The position numbers and the translations under genes are program-made. From NCBI GenBank assembly GCA_022827185.1, contig JAJDTM010000030.1, positions 62,001-126,000 on the forward strand: a DNA stretch of 64,000 nt. Reading direction: 5' to 3'. Below, piece after piece: positions 1 to 7,964 of the stretch. The stretch's first letter is position 1. Every line of letters starts with the position of its first letter. This DNA comes from Candidatus Poribacteria bacterium (GTDB lineage: Bacteria; Poribacteria; WGA-4E; WGA-3G). The notes under the pieces were generated by a model that saw only the letters and a list, made by a program, of their open reading frames with translations, made no database searches and was not told where the DNA came from.

Positions 1-1
1 G

Positions 2-46
2 CACTGGAAGATTGAACAATTTCACCGTGAAGTGAATAGGAGTTAA
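2..46 (+). CDS. possible 3' end of an upstream gene (partial)
   Basis: One frame is open from the window edge and ends in TAA at 44-46, a few bases before the next start codon. The 14 codons read HWKIEQFHREVNRS. The stretch is too short to assign. Another frame also stays open to a TGA at 31-33, so the reading frame is a guess. Confidence 0.25.
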   Translation, partial: HWKIEQFHREVNRS

Positions 47-49
47 TCA

Positions 50-1183
50 TTGACACAAAATCGAAGTGTAATCATTAAAATTGAGGCGGGTTCGGTCAAG
101 CGGCACAATGACCTTGTCCGCCTGCCTTTCAAGCCGAAACGTTACTTTCCGGATTGGCAAGAAGGGGTTTCAGGACTTGAGATGGCCATAGTTGATACAG
201 ACGGTCATATCTCCGACGAGGATGTTCCATGTCAATTCGAGCCGACGCTGCGTGAACTTGCATGGCAGACAGGCGAGCTTTCGGCAGGGACATCGGCACA
301 TTACGCGGTCCGACAGACCAATAAGCTGCCCATAACCCGTTATCAAATCGAACAGAAACCCGCGCATCTGCTCATTTCCGCCGATAACGCGTTATTCGCA
401 CGATACAACTTCCTCGGCGTCTGGAAGCCTTACTTTTGGCCCCTCAACGGGAATTATGGGACTGTGGTTCGCGGGGCTGGCGGCGGCGACCATCCGCATC
501 ATACAGGACTTTACCTCGCCTACGGAGGGCACGGTGAAGGTGGGTCTGCGAACATCTGGTCTGATTGGGATGAGCCGCCTTATGGTCCCTGCGGGAAGAT
601 GTTGCATCAACGCTTCGTCCGAATCACTGAAGGAAACGTCTACGCTGAATTTGTCGAAGACCTGATCCATGTCAAAGGAGATGGTGAAGTTATCATGACA
701 GAAACGCGGACGGCTCGAGTATGGTATGCGGACGATACGCGACGGTTTCTGGAAATTACGCACGAAACGACCCCACCACTGGACATCGGTGATCGGCAAT
801 TCCTCTGTGTTGCGCGTTTGAATCCGTCAATGGGTATCCCAGAGAAAGGGCACGTTGAAAATTCTGAGGGCCAGATTGGCAGGACAGCGGTGCATCATCA
901 ACGCGCCCGGTGGTGCGATTTAGGCGGCACAGTCGGAGATGGTGTATCCGGTATCGCGCTGTTTGACCACCCAGAAAATGCTGAACATCCAGGCTTCTTC
1001 GGCGAAATCGCTGTACCAGAACAGATGAGTATCCTCCACCATCCACCCGATGAGCTGGAAAATGACCGTTTCCGCTTGCGATTCGGGGTCTATGTCCACG
1101 AAGGTGTTACGCCAGGGGCAGATGTCGAACGGCATTATCAGTGCTATGTAAATCCGGTGCAGGCAGAGGTTTTGAAGGACTGA
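50..1183 (+). CDS. PmoA-like family protein (DUF6807 type)
   Basis: A 377-residue protein resembling the DUF6807 family, often annotated 'PmoA family' in Planctomycetes, Verrucomicrobia and Poribacteria. Visible hallmarks are the YFWPLNG stretch near residue 125 and the HPHHTGL motif near 149, followed by GSANIWSDW. No signal peptide is seen, so it is probably cytoplasmic. Its biochemical role is not established, and the name does not mean methane oxidation. The start is TTG at 50 with AGGAG at 38-42, a normal 7-base spacing. It converges on the PhyH gene with 19 bases between. Families of this type often sit with Gfo/Idh/MocA and sugar genes, as here, which suggests carbohydrate catabolism (inference). 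Confidence 0.8.
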   Translation: MTQNRSVIIKIEAGSVKRHNDLVRLPFKPKRYFPDWQEGVSGLEMAIVDTDGHISDEDVPCQFEPTLRELAWQTGELSAGTSAHYAVRQTNKLPITRYQIEQKPAHLLISADNALFARYNFLGVWKPYFWPLNGNYGTVVRGAGGGDHPHHTGLYLAYGGHGEGGSANIWSDWDEPPYGPCGKMLHQRFVRITEGNVYAEFVEDLIHVKGDGEVIMTETRTARVWYADDTRRFLEITHETTPPLDIGDRQFLCVARLNPSMGIPEKGHVENSEGQIGRTAVHHQRARWCDLGGTVGDGVSGIALFDHPENAEHPGFFGEIAVPEQMSILHHPPDELENDRFRLRFGVYVHEGVTPGADVERHYQCYVNPVQAEVLKD

Positions 1184-1202
1184 GAACTTTACCCTCGCCA
1201 AT

Positions 1203-2021
1203 TCACTCCCGGCGTTTGCGGTGCTTGACATCCAGTTCGCGAAGGAGTGCCAAAGTGTCCTCAAACGACAGTTCACCTGTTGAAGCCGTGTGTTCGAGAT
1301 AGTCGCGCGTCTTGTTGTTAAATACACTATAAAAGGCACGCGCCTCAGGATCGGGATGATCTCGCCAAAGTTCGACAGGTATGATCGAATCCTCGCTCAA
1401 GTACCGACGGTTCGGATGCCCGTAATAGACTTGTACCGTTTTACGTTCTGCCTGCGTCGGACGGGTCGTAGCGGTGTGCAAAACGCCGATGTTGAATAGT
1501 ATGGCTGTCCCAGCGGGACCGTACAAATCGACAATTCCGCCACGCTCTAACTGCGCATCTGTTTCGAGAATCTCAGCGTCCACTGATTCCGGTGATAAGG
1601 AGAAACAGTGCGTTGTTTCATCAACATCGGTTAGATACAGCATCAACTGTACGAACCCAATGCGCAATGGGTGTTCGAGCCAGTGCCTCGGACCATCTCG
1701 ATGCCAGCCGCGATTCAGTTCCCCATCGTACGGTGCCATATGTCGGATACAGACTTCTGAAAAGCAAGGTGCATTACCCATCAGTGTGTGTAGGCAATCC
1801 ATAACGATCGGATGCCGAATCACATTGTCGAATTCAGGTGCGGTCAGAAGCGCGTCGCAATTCACGGTCTGGTAATGTCCGATACGATACCAGTGATCTT
1901 GAACTTCAGTGCGGTCCTGGTCAAAGACATGAACAAAATGCTTAACCTCGGCATCGCTCAGAATCTTACCGAGTGAAACGTAGCCATTTTCTTTAAAAAA
2001 CGCATAATCTGCTGACTTCAT
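1203..2021 (-). CDS. phytanoyl-CoA dioxygenase (PhyH) family protein
   Basis: A 272-residue non-haem Fe(II)/2-oxoglutarate-dependent oxygenase of the PhyH family. The iron-binding facial triad is visible as H107-x-D109 in GWHRDGP and H182 in GVLHTATTR. R193 in ERKTVQVYY is the likely 2-oxoglutarate carboxylate ligand. There is no signal peptide, so it should be cytoplasmic. The substrate cannot be read from sequence; bacterial members hydroxylate varied small molecules. It is one of three PhyH proteins in the window (also near 28.5 and 60.4 kb), and all are clearly diverged. The region just upstream of its ATG is a repeated element that also carries the AAGG-type ribosome-binding sequence. 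Confidence 0.9.
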   Translation of the reverse strand: MKSADYAFFKENGYVSLGKILSDAEVKHFVHVFDQDRTEVQDHWYRIGHYQTVNCDALLTAPEFDNVIRHPIVMDCLHTLMGNAPCFSEVCIRHMAPYDGELNRGWHRDGPRHWLEHPLRIGFVQLMLYLTDVDETTHCFSLSPESVDAEILETDAQLERGGIVDLYGPAGTAILFNIGVLHTATTRPTQAERKTVQVYYGHPNRRYLSEDSIIPVELWRDHPDPEARAFYSVFNNKTRDYLEHTASTGELSFEDTLALLRELDVKHRKRRE

Positions 2022-2022
2022 G

Positions 2023-2190
2023 TTTTTAATTATACCTTGCGGAAGAACGACGCGAGTTTAGATTTCGATGTGCTTTCCTAAGGACCCGCCTGCGCCGTTG
2101 TTGCAGGCTACGGGTCCGATTTTAAGAAAAACTCACAGAATGACCGATTTTTAATTATACCTTGCGGAAGAACGACGCGAGTTTAGATTT
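2023..2190. repeat. direct repeat, two 43-bp copies (2023-2065 and 2148-2190)
   Basis: A 43-base sequence beginning TTTTTAATTATACCTTGCGG is present twice, identical over the 43 bases. Each copy is followed by a looser match around 'ttcctaa...cctgcgcc...ttgcaggctac'. A third, shorter copy of the first 20 bases lies at 51976-51996. On the minus strand copies 1 and 3 end directly at a start codon. The 2022-2293 gap holds nothing else recognisable. Confidence 0.85.
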
Positions 2191-2293
2191 GCTATGCCTT
2201 CCTAAATATCCACCTGCGCCTACTTCGCAGTGAGAATGCAGGCTACATTTTTGATTTTTTATGTAAACCTGACAAACAAATAGACCTCTTCTA

Positions 2294-3397
2294 TCAACTC
2301 GCTTGTAAGCGGCGAACTCGAGCGGGTGTGTCGTCGCCTTGGATCTCCGAGGAGAGAATCTGAAGGCTTCGGTCTTCGACCGGTAACTCAACTTTCACAC
2401 CACCACGCCGATGCGATTCTCGGAGTGCGACTGCCACTTCTAACGCTTCGCGCCCGTCTTCCCCTGAACACTTCGGAGAAGTCCCGTTCTCAATGGCGTT
2501 AATGAGATCTGCAACGATTGTCAACCCCATACCTTGCATCCGCACGGGCCACGGGAATGGACACTGTGCAGGCACGCCGCGTCCGCGCCGTCCACCCGGA
2601 ATCATACGAATCAACTCAAACGTTTCGGCGTTATTGACAGAACGGATACGTCCGGTTGTGCCGATGACATCAACTTCCCACGGTGCTGCGCCACACGACG
2701 TGCTTCGGAGATACGCACGCACTCCGTTATCAAAAACGAGATAGCCGTTTCCCTGCAGATCGCCCTCACCTGCTGCGGCTTCATCGGATTGCATCTCGCC
2801 GAAAACCCATTCAACGTTTCCGCCTGCCATGTAGCGCAGAATATCGATGGCATGGCTGCCGTTATGGGAGAGTCCGCACTGTGCATAGACCGTCACCTGA
2901 AGCACATCACCGATTTCGCCTTCGTCGATGAGTTTTCGGGCTTCGCTAAAGAACGGATTCCAGCGTCGCGCACAGTTGATTGCCAGCGCGACACCTTCTG
3001 CTCGGCAGGTCTCCACCATCTCGTCCGCCTCGGCAAGACTCAACGAAATCGGCTTTTCTGCCCAGATCGCCTTAACACCAGCACGCGCCACATCCTGAAC
3101 GATAGTTGATCGGATCCGTGCCGTCGTGCAGACACTGACAATATCCAGATTTTCCTTTTCCAGCATCTCACGATAATCGCTGTAGATATGCTCAGAACCC
3201 AGTTCCCACCGTTCGCCGAAGATTGCGCCCTGTTCAGCGTGCAGATCCGCGCCTGCAACCAATTCCACATTCGGAGCATGATAGTAACTTGGACCGTGGC
3301 AATAGGGCAAAAAGAGCGAACCGCCTTGCGTGATTTCGTCGTCAAAAGTGCTGCCCATACGTCCCAAACCGATTACGCCTGCTCGATAAGTTGTCAT
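2294..3397 (-). CDS. Gfo/Idh/MocA family oxidoreductase
   Basis: A 367-residue NAD(P)-dependent sugar-type dehydrogenase. The N-terminal Rossmann fold shows GVIGLGRMG at residues 7-15. The family motif EKPISLSLAEADEM lies near residue 115, followed by a C-terminal alpha/beta substrate domain with NCARRWNPFFSEA. Family members oxidise sugars, inositols or sugar derivatives; the substrate here is unknown. The ATG at 3397 is preceded on the minus strand by GGAGG at good spacing. No signal peptide is visible. It may share a transcript with the PhyH gene downstream, but the 272-base gap with repeats argues against a tight operon. Confidence 0.9.
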   Translation of the reverse strand: MTTYRAGVIGLGRMGSTFDDEITQGGSLFLPYCHGPSYYHAPNVELVAGADLHAEQGAIFGERWELGSEHIYSDYREMLEKENLDIVSVCTTARIRSTIVQDVARAGVKAIWAEKPISLSLAEADEMVETCRAEGVALAINCARRWNPFFSEARKLIDEGEIGDVLQVTVYAQCGLSHNGSHAIDILRYMAGGNVEWVFGEMQSDEAAAGEGDLQGNGYLVFDNGVRAYLRSTSCGAAPWEVDVIGTTGRIRSVNNAETFELIRMIPGGRRGRGVPAQCPFPWPVRMQGMGLTIVADLINAIENGTSPKCSGEDGREALEVAVALRESHRRGGVKVELPVEDRSLQILSSEIQGDDTPARVRRLQAS

Positions 3398-3449
3398 CTT
3401 GTTTCCTCCAAGAAAGTTGTCCTAAATGAAACAATAAGTGTTGGTATGT

Positions 3450-3908
3450 CTATGGTACACTATCAGCGTTCAATACAGAATCCGGACCAAAGATGCCCTT
3501 TTGGTATAACAGTCTACGATATCTATTATTCTTAGCAAATGCTGTATCAATGCGCCCAGTGGAAATCCAATGATATGTACTCTGACTTTCTAAACCCTCA
3601 AAACTCTTTGCAGAACGTCTACGCCACTGTCTTAACCAATCTAATTTCGCAATAACGTTTTCCGTTTCACCCGCCCGACCTTGATGAACTTCAACATAGT
3701 AAATCCGGCCTTTATAGCCAAACACGTAGTCCCAACGCTGGGCATTCGGATAACGTCTTGCCAAACACGTGTCTATATCAACACTTCCTGTCAAGCTACG
3801 GGTTGCGTTCACTTTAACTTTCTGGCGATGTGAACCCAATGCCTGTATCCCTGCTTTTAAACACCCCGCAATTTCCGGAGTGCCACGAACTGCATCGGCA
3901 AAATTCAC
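3450..3908 (-). CDS. small nuclease-like protein coupled to the ATPase gene
   Basis: About 152 residues, not confidently recognised. The middle region reads VDIDTCLARRYPN, then WDYVFGY, then IYYVEVHQ. This spacing of acidic residues on beta strands with an E-x-H resembles PD-(D/E)xK-type nuclease cores (inference only). A tract rich in Arg and Trp (WLRQWRRRS) follows. The chosen GTG start at 3908 overlaps the ATPase stop as GTGA and has GGGAG seven bases upstream, the usual sign of translational coupling; a GTG at 3923 is the alternative. The C-terminal part is basic and Tyr-rich. Together with the ATPase it looks like a two-gene effector/ATPase unit. Confidence 0.6.
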   Translation of the reverse strand: MNFADAVRGTPEIAGCLKAGIQALGSHRQKVKVNATRSLTGSVDIDTCLARRYPNAQRWDYVFGYKGRIYYVEVHQGRAGETENVIAKLDWLRQWRRRSAKSFEGLESQSTYHWISTGRIDTAFAKNNRYRRLLYQKGIFGPDSVLNADSVP

Positions 3909-5053
3909 AGATTTGCTCCCCACATAGCTTCAGAGATGACTTCGGCCACATTCGTGCTGAATAGTGTGAGTCCACCCCAATCTGAAATTGCTTTGTCCGG
4001 GTCCTCGGCATCCAAGGTTGAAATATCTTTGACAGCATTATGCGGAGACATATAATAAGTTTTGAAAGTCTTCTCCTCAAACACTGTTTTTGCTAATTTC
4101 GTGGAAAAGCGAGTGGCGTTTAAATCTAACAACTTCAATAGTAGCGACGAACTGGCATTCCATTTGATAAGTAATTGTATCGCCCATATCAGTTCGGGTA
4201 TTTGTGATGAATGGGTAGAGACAAGGATTTTATAATCACGCCGCAATAACTCGAAAAGAATAATGAGTAAAACTGAAAAAGATTGCGGATGTAACCCCAT
4301 TTCAGGTTCCTCAATAACAATCCAGTTGATATTATTTTTTTTTCGAGCACCGCCTGAAGGCATTAACTGGTCCAGCCCCAGCAAAAGCGGTACAAATTCT
4401 CTCTGACCAGTAGACCATACCATAAACGGCAATCGGTTTCCATCAATATCCAATATAATGCGTTTCCGTAAGCCTGAACGATCAAGTTTGACCTGTGCTC
4501 CAGCAAAAATACTCCCATCAATCGCATCTCGTATTGTTTTATTCATGCGATGTACCTTCGGAAAAATGACATCCTCACTAATGCCCAAACTAGTTTCCAA
4601 AAATAAACGTAAATGTTCACTAAATTGCTTAACGACGTACGGATCACCAATAGCATAGTCCGTAAAAGCACGCGACCATCCATCTTTGAGCGTCATAGCC
4701 CGTTGGGCTGGAATCAGGAAGAGTGACTCTGCTTTTTTCTTCCCTTTTCGAGATAATACTTTGTCAAGCTCAAACCTTTCATCGTCAACCATTATTTTTG
4801 TCGAGTCACTGTCCCAAATACCGTCCATTCCCTCACCGAAATAGAGCGATAAAAAATTCTTGAGCTCTCCATGCCAATCAAAACCGTGTTTTTTCAGCGT
4901 TTGCGTAATATCGCCTGCGTCTAAAACGAGTTTCATAAGTTGGAGCAGTATGCTTTTCCCACTCGCTTGTTCCCCGACAAACACTGTTAGGTCGCCAAAG
5001 GTGATGTCGGCTTCCGGAATTTGTCCGAGTGAAGTCAGTTTAAGATTTTTCAT
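3905..5053 (-). CDS. AAA family ATPase (ABC/SMC-like, AAA_15/AAA_21 type)
   Basis: A 382-residue ATPase. Walker A is GEQASGKS (27-34). A signature-like STGQREFVPLLLGLDQL lies at 214-230. Walker B is WIVIEEPEMGLHP (244-256) and the H-loop is STH (279-281). This arrangement is typical of stand-alone ABC/SMC-like ATPases of the OLD/AAA_15 group, which often occur in phage-defence and toxin-antitoxin modules. No TOPRIM domain follows. Instead the gene overlaps the next one, which encodes a small nuclease-like protein, by four bases. It is probably cytoplasmic. A defence role is inference from family and gene pairing. Confidence 0.85.
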   Translation of the reverse strand: MKNLKLTSLGQIPEADITFGDLTVFVGEQASGKSILLQLMKLVLDAGDITQTLKKHGFDWHGELKNFLSLYFGEGMDGIWDSDSTKIMVDDERFELDKVLSRKGKKKAESLFLIPAQRAMTLKDGWSRAFTDYAIGDPYVVKQFSEHLRLFLETSLGISEDVIFPKVHRMNKTIRDAIDGSIFAGAQVKLDRSGLRKRIILDIDGNRLPFMVWSTGQREFVPLLLGLDQLMPSGGARKKNNINWIVIEEPEMGLHPQSFSVLLIILFELLRRDYKILVSTHSSQIPELIWAIQLLIKWNASSSLLLKLLDLNATRFSTKLAKTVFEEKTFKTYYMSPHNAVKDISTLDAEDPDKAISDWGGLTLFSTNVAEVISEAMWGANL

Positions 5054-5132
5054 GATTCTTCTACTCCGTTTTTCAATACGCTAACTGAAAAGTTAGAATC
5101 ACAATCTATTCTAATGTTCATTTTACCACAAT

Positions 5133-5762
5133 TCAGATTCTCTCGTAGACAAAATCCAACCACTTGTCTTGTGGAGGTATAATTTGAGGTTTCGGCGAAA
5201 GTGGTGTCCAGTACGGCTTGAAAATGTGTCCTTGATCGCTCTTTAATTCCCAGGCATCCGGTGTCTCTTCTGGCGTGGATAAATGGAAAAAATGTCTTTT
5301 CTTCTGGGCACTTATGTTTTCGTTCGGCACCCAGCCTGTGATATTAGTGTCAATACATATAGGCTCGTAAAACTGGTCATATTCATACTCAATGTACGAA
5401 ATGTGTGTGAAATCCGCTTGTTTAGAAAGGTAATCAACAGTAAGCCCTTTGGGCAGCTTTCGCTTGTAGGGGATTGCGGTTAAGCTGGGTTCGATATAAA
5501 CTTGCGTCGTTTCTGCTATGATCCTTTGGTTATTTTCCAATTCATTTTCAAAACAGCCGAGATAGTTTTCAATTTCTACAAACTGCAAACCTGTTTCTTC
5601 ATAAGCCTCTCTCTGGACGGCGGTTTCAATGTCTTCACCCTCTTCAACAGTACCTGCAGGGATCTGAATCCCCGCAGTCGGATGTTTAAAGACAAGTAAC
5701 TCTTTGACCCCATCTCTTTCTCGTACGATAAATGCAGTTACCTTCTGGACAAGCTTATTCAC
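5133..5762 (-). CDS. Nudix hydrolase
   Basis: A 209-residue protein with a complete Nudix box at residues 37-59: G, then E, then RE..EE.GL in the canonical spacing (REAYEETGL). Nudix enzymes cleave nucleoside diphosphates linked to another moiety; the substrate is not readable. The C-terminal 110 residues lie outside the fold and contain several aromatic and acidic segments. The GTG start overlaps the stop of the upstream metallopeptidase gene as GTGA, so translation is likely coupled. Its partner is a secreted protease, so any shared function is unclear. Confidence 0.9.
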   Translation of the reverse strand: MNKLVQKVTAFIVRERDGVKELLVFKHPTAGIQIPAGTVEEGEDIETAVQREAYEETGLQFVEIENYLGCFENELENNQRIIAETTQVYIEPSLTAIPYKRKLPKGLTVDYLSKQADFTHISYIEYEYDQFYEPICIDTNITGWVPNENISAQKKRHFFHLSTPEETPDAWELKSDQGHIFKPYWTPLSPKPQIIPPQDKWLDFVYERI

Positions 5763-6994
5763 TTAGATTTTTCCTCAGTCGGTGACTCCGGATCAACAAG
5801 GGCACGCCCCGTTTTTTCATCGGCTCGGAACACGGCGATGTTACCTTCATTAGCATCTTTGACCAACCAAATATGTCCAGCGTATGTGTGCTGATTGACA
5901 AAATCACCAGCAGCTATTTTGCCATAGTACTTTGCTTCACCCTCACCATCCACCCAATAATAGGCAATCTCGGCTTTAGTGCCATTCACGAAGATAATTG
6001 CAGTTTCGGTGTCACTGGCACCCGATCTTAGATTTGGAAGCAAACTTGGATTATGTGCCTTCAAGTCTATCCACTTATCACCCCCATCGCTATCGGGATT
6101 CTTCAACTGCTGGTGGAATTCGTGCAACTCTATCAATTCGGCGGGCCATTCAAACTTCGGAGATGTTTCAGGATTGAACCCTTGAAGATGTGAGAGACGT
6201 AAACGGGTTACCGCCTGCGTGTATCGCCAATCCTCATCACCATAAACCTCAGTGAGCAAAGATGCAAGTGCCGGGTCATAATCTTTCAACTTGTCGCGGG
6301 TGTCAACGTGGTTGTGTTGGTCGTCATTTGCTCGGTTGGTGTCGAACCAAGACTGCGTGCCTTCAGCCCAGTACTCTGCCTTATTCGTAATAGCATAGGT
6401 ATTTTCCCACAACCCTTTTTCGACTGCCGCATCATATAGTGTTTTTAGCCGATCATCAAAACTGGGGTCCACCGTATTCAAGCCCATCTGGTGAATCGCA
6501 TGTGCGAATTCGTGTACCAGAATGTTCTCAGTAAAATAAGGGTCGCCTTGATAATTAAGCAGGTTTTCTTCACCACAACTTACAGCCGGTCTCGCTGGCG
6601 TGGAACCCAAACCGCGTGCGCGTCGATCCCAATAGTAGTCGGGTTGTAGATCGCTGTGTTCGGGAACCTGTGTCGTCAGTTCGTTATGTGCCATCACAGC
6701 AAAACGCACATTATTTTCTGCGAGTGCTTGCAATATATCCTGACGATGCCCAATCATCTGCTGAATGAGCCATACCGCTTCTTTTAGGGCATAAGGATCC
6801 ACCTTTGATGATGCGACAACAGGCAATCCTTCCACATCAATCCACTGCTCGTAAAATGGGTCTAAGTTAAAAGCTTTGCGGACAGCAGCCGGTGGAGGGA
6901 TAGGTTCAGAGATGTTGACGCTTTGCGCTGTTGCAGCCAATTGGATTGAGAAGAATAGGATATAGACCGTGAAAATAACAGTTAGATAAAACAT
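5759..6994 (-). CDS. secreted HEFAH zinc metallopeptidase with C-terminal VHL-beta-like domain
   Basis: A 411-residue protein. Residues 1-23 form a hydrophobic signal peptide ending ATAQS. The zinc motif HEFAH is at 161-165. A downstream AEYWAEGTQSWFD at 206-218 offers the third ligand Glu, as in gluzincins; the arrangement recalls the anthrax lethal-factor-like (ATLF) peptidases (family resemblance, not proven). Residues about 324-391 match the von Hippel-Lindau beta-domain pattern: TAIIFVNGT, IAYYWVDGEGEAKYY, then GDFVNQHTYAGHIWLV. In pVHL this domain binds hydroxyproline peptides; here a ligand-binding role is inferred. The gene runs into the Nudix gene with a four-base overlap. The protein should act outside the cytoplasm. 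Confidence 0.8.
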   Translation of the reverse strand: MFYLTVIFTVYILFFSIQLAATAQSVNISEPIPPPAAVRKAFNLDPFYEQWIDVEGLPVVASSKVDPYALKEAVWLIQQMIGHRQDILQALAENNVRFAVMAHNELTTQVPEHSDLQPDYYWDRRARGLGSTPARPAVSCGEENLLNYQGDPYFTENILVHEFAHAIHQMGLNTVDPSFDDRLKTLYDAAVEKGLWENTYAITNKAEYWAEGTQSWFDTNRANDDQHNHVDTRDKLKDYDPALASLLTEVYGDEDWRYTQAVTRLRLSHLQGFNPETSPKFEWPAELIELHEFHQQLKNPDSDGGDKWIDLKAHNPSLLPNLRSGASDTETAIIFVNGTKAEIAYYWVDGEGEAKYYGKIAAGDFVNQHTYAGHIWLVKDANEGNIAVFRADEKTGRALVDPESPTEEKSK

Positions 6995-7095
6995 AGATTA
7001 GTTTCCATTTTGCATCAGAAGTTGTGTTAGAATTGTAAAGAAATTCAGAAACTGTTCCATCTTAATTTTGAAAAAGAAATCCACATCCTCCCAGA

Positions 7096-7512
7096 TCAAT
7101 TTGTCCAATCTTCCAGTTGTAATCCGAATCCAGCAACCCTTTGAAAATCTGAGTCAGCAGTGACAAGAATCGCGTCAAGGGTCATAGCAGTCGCAGCTAT
7201 CCAAAGATCGTTTTCTGACAAGGGAGTTCCTTGTTGTTCGGCGTAGCTCTTCATCGGTGCATAGTAATCAGCGGCTTCCTTCGGGATTGCTAAACAGGGC
7301 AGTTCTTCAAACAAATTGATGGCTTGATTCTCTAAAACTTGCCGCCTGCGACCTATGGGAAGTCTCTGAATTCCGAAAAGGATTTCGCCTCTAACAATCG
7401 TACAGGTAAAGAGGTAGTCATTGAGGTCGGACAGAGAATCGAAGTGAGCGGTAACGTAAGGAACACGTGCCATTAGGAAGCTGCACGTAGAGGTATCTAA
7501 GAGATAGTCCAT
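7096..7512 (-). CDS. PIN-domain ribonuclease toxin (VapC-like)
   Basis: A 138-residue PIN-domain protein. The conserved acidic residues are visible: D6 in DYLLDTST, E near 43 in RGEILFG, D near 101 in ENDLWIAA, and D near 118 in VTADSDF. VapC-type toxins are Mg-dependent ribonucleases cutting tRNA or rRNA. The ATG at 7512 is preferred; a TTG at 7515 is the alternative. It follows the putative antitoxin gene with almost no gap, the normal antitoxin-toxin order. Close PIN relatives (FitB-type) are an alternative label. Confidence 0.88.
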   Translation of the reverse strand: MDYLLDTSTCSFLMARVPYVTAHFDSLSDLNDYLFTCTIVRGEILFGIQRLPIGRRRQVLENQAINLFEELPCLAIPKEAADYYAPMKSYAEQQGTPLSENDLWIAATAMTLDAILVTADSDFQRVAGFGLQLEDWTN

Positions 7513-7515
7513 CAA

Positions 7516-7821
7516 CTATTCACTTTCCGACTCGTCGAAGACGGAATCAAAACGCATTGGAATTTCTCCCTCTTTAATTGAGTCCAGCAATGCTTTAGCA
7601 TCTTCCAGTGTCACATGATGTGATTTGTTAATAGCTTCTAAAATTCGCTTGGGTTGGCCTTTTCGCTTAAGTTTGGATGAATCTTGCGAGTTTCCTAAAC
7701 TTTCTGTTGGAATTTCTGATTTCCAAACGAGGTATTCCAAGTAACGCTTCAATTCTTCGATCTCAGAAGCGGATAATTTCTCGACGGTATTAAAGACCCA
7801 TTCTTTTGTTGTAACTGACAC
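7516..7821 (-). CDS. putative antitoxin of the VapC-like pair
   Basis: A 101-residue acidic protein directly upstream of the PIN-domain gene. The N-terminal half is helical (EKLSASEIEELKRYLEYL). A basic linker KLKRKGQPKRI precedes a C-terminal helix with HHVTLEDAKALLDSIKEGE, a segment often seen in antitoxins paired with PIN toxins. No clear MazE/AbrB or RHH fold is visible. The start is GTG at 7821 with GGAGG eight bases upstream on the minus strand. The function is inferred from position and size. Confidence 0.65.
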   Translation of the reverse strand: MSVTTKEWVFNTVEKLSASEIEELKRYLEYLVWKSEIPTESLGNSQDSSKLKRKGQPKRILEAINKSHHVTLEDAKALLDSIKEGEIPMRFDSVFDESESE

Positions 7822-7964
7822 GGTTTTCCTCCTTCTTCACAATGCGGGGATGCTGCTAATAAAGGGATCGCGCACCTCTCTCGGCAAATCTACCATAAGA
7901 GTTTATCAGAATTTACAACCCGCGTCAAAGGTTTCTGGCGGGGCTATTTCCTATCCTATAAGCA

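Noticed and set aside
50..1183. Methane monooxygenase subunit, from the 'PmoA family' label
   Set aside because: It has no membrane helices or copper motif of particulate methane monooxygenase. The label is historical for DUF6807-type proteins.
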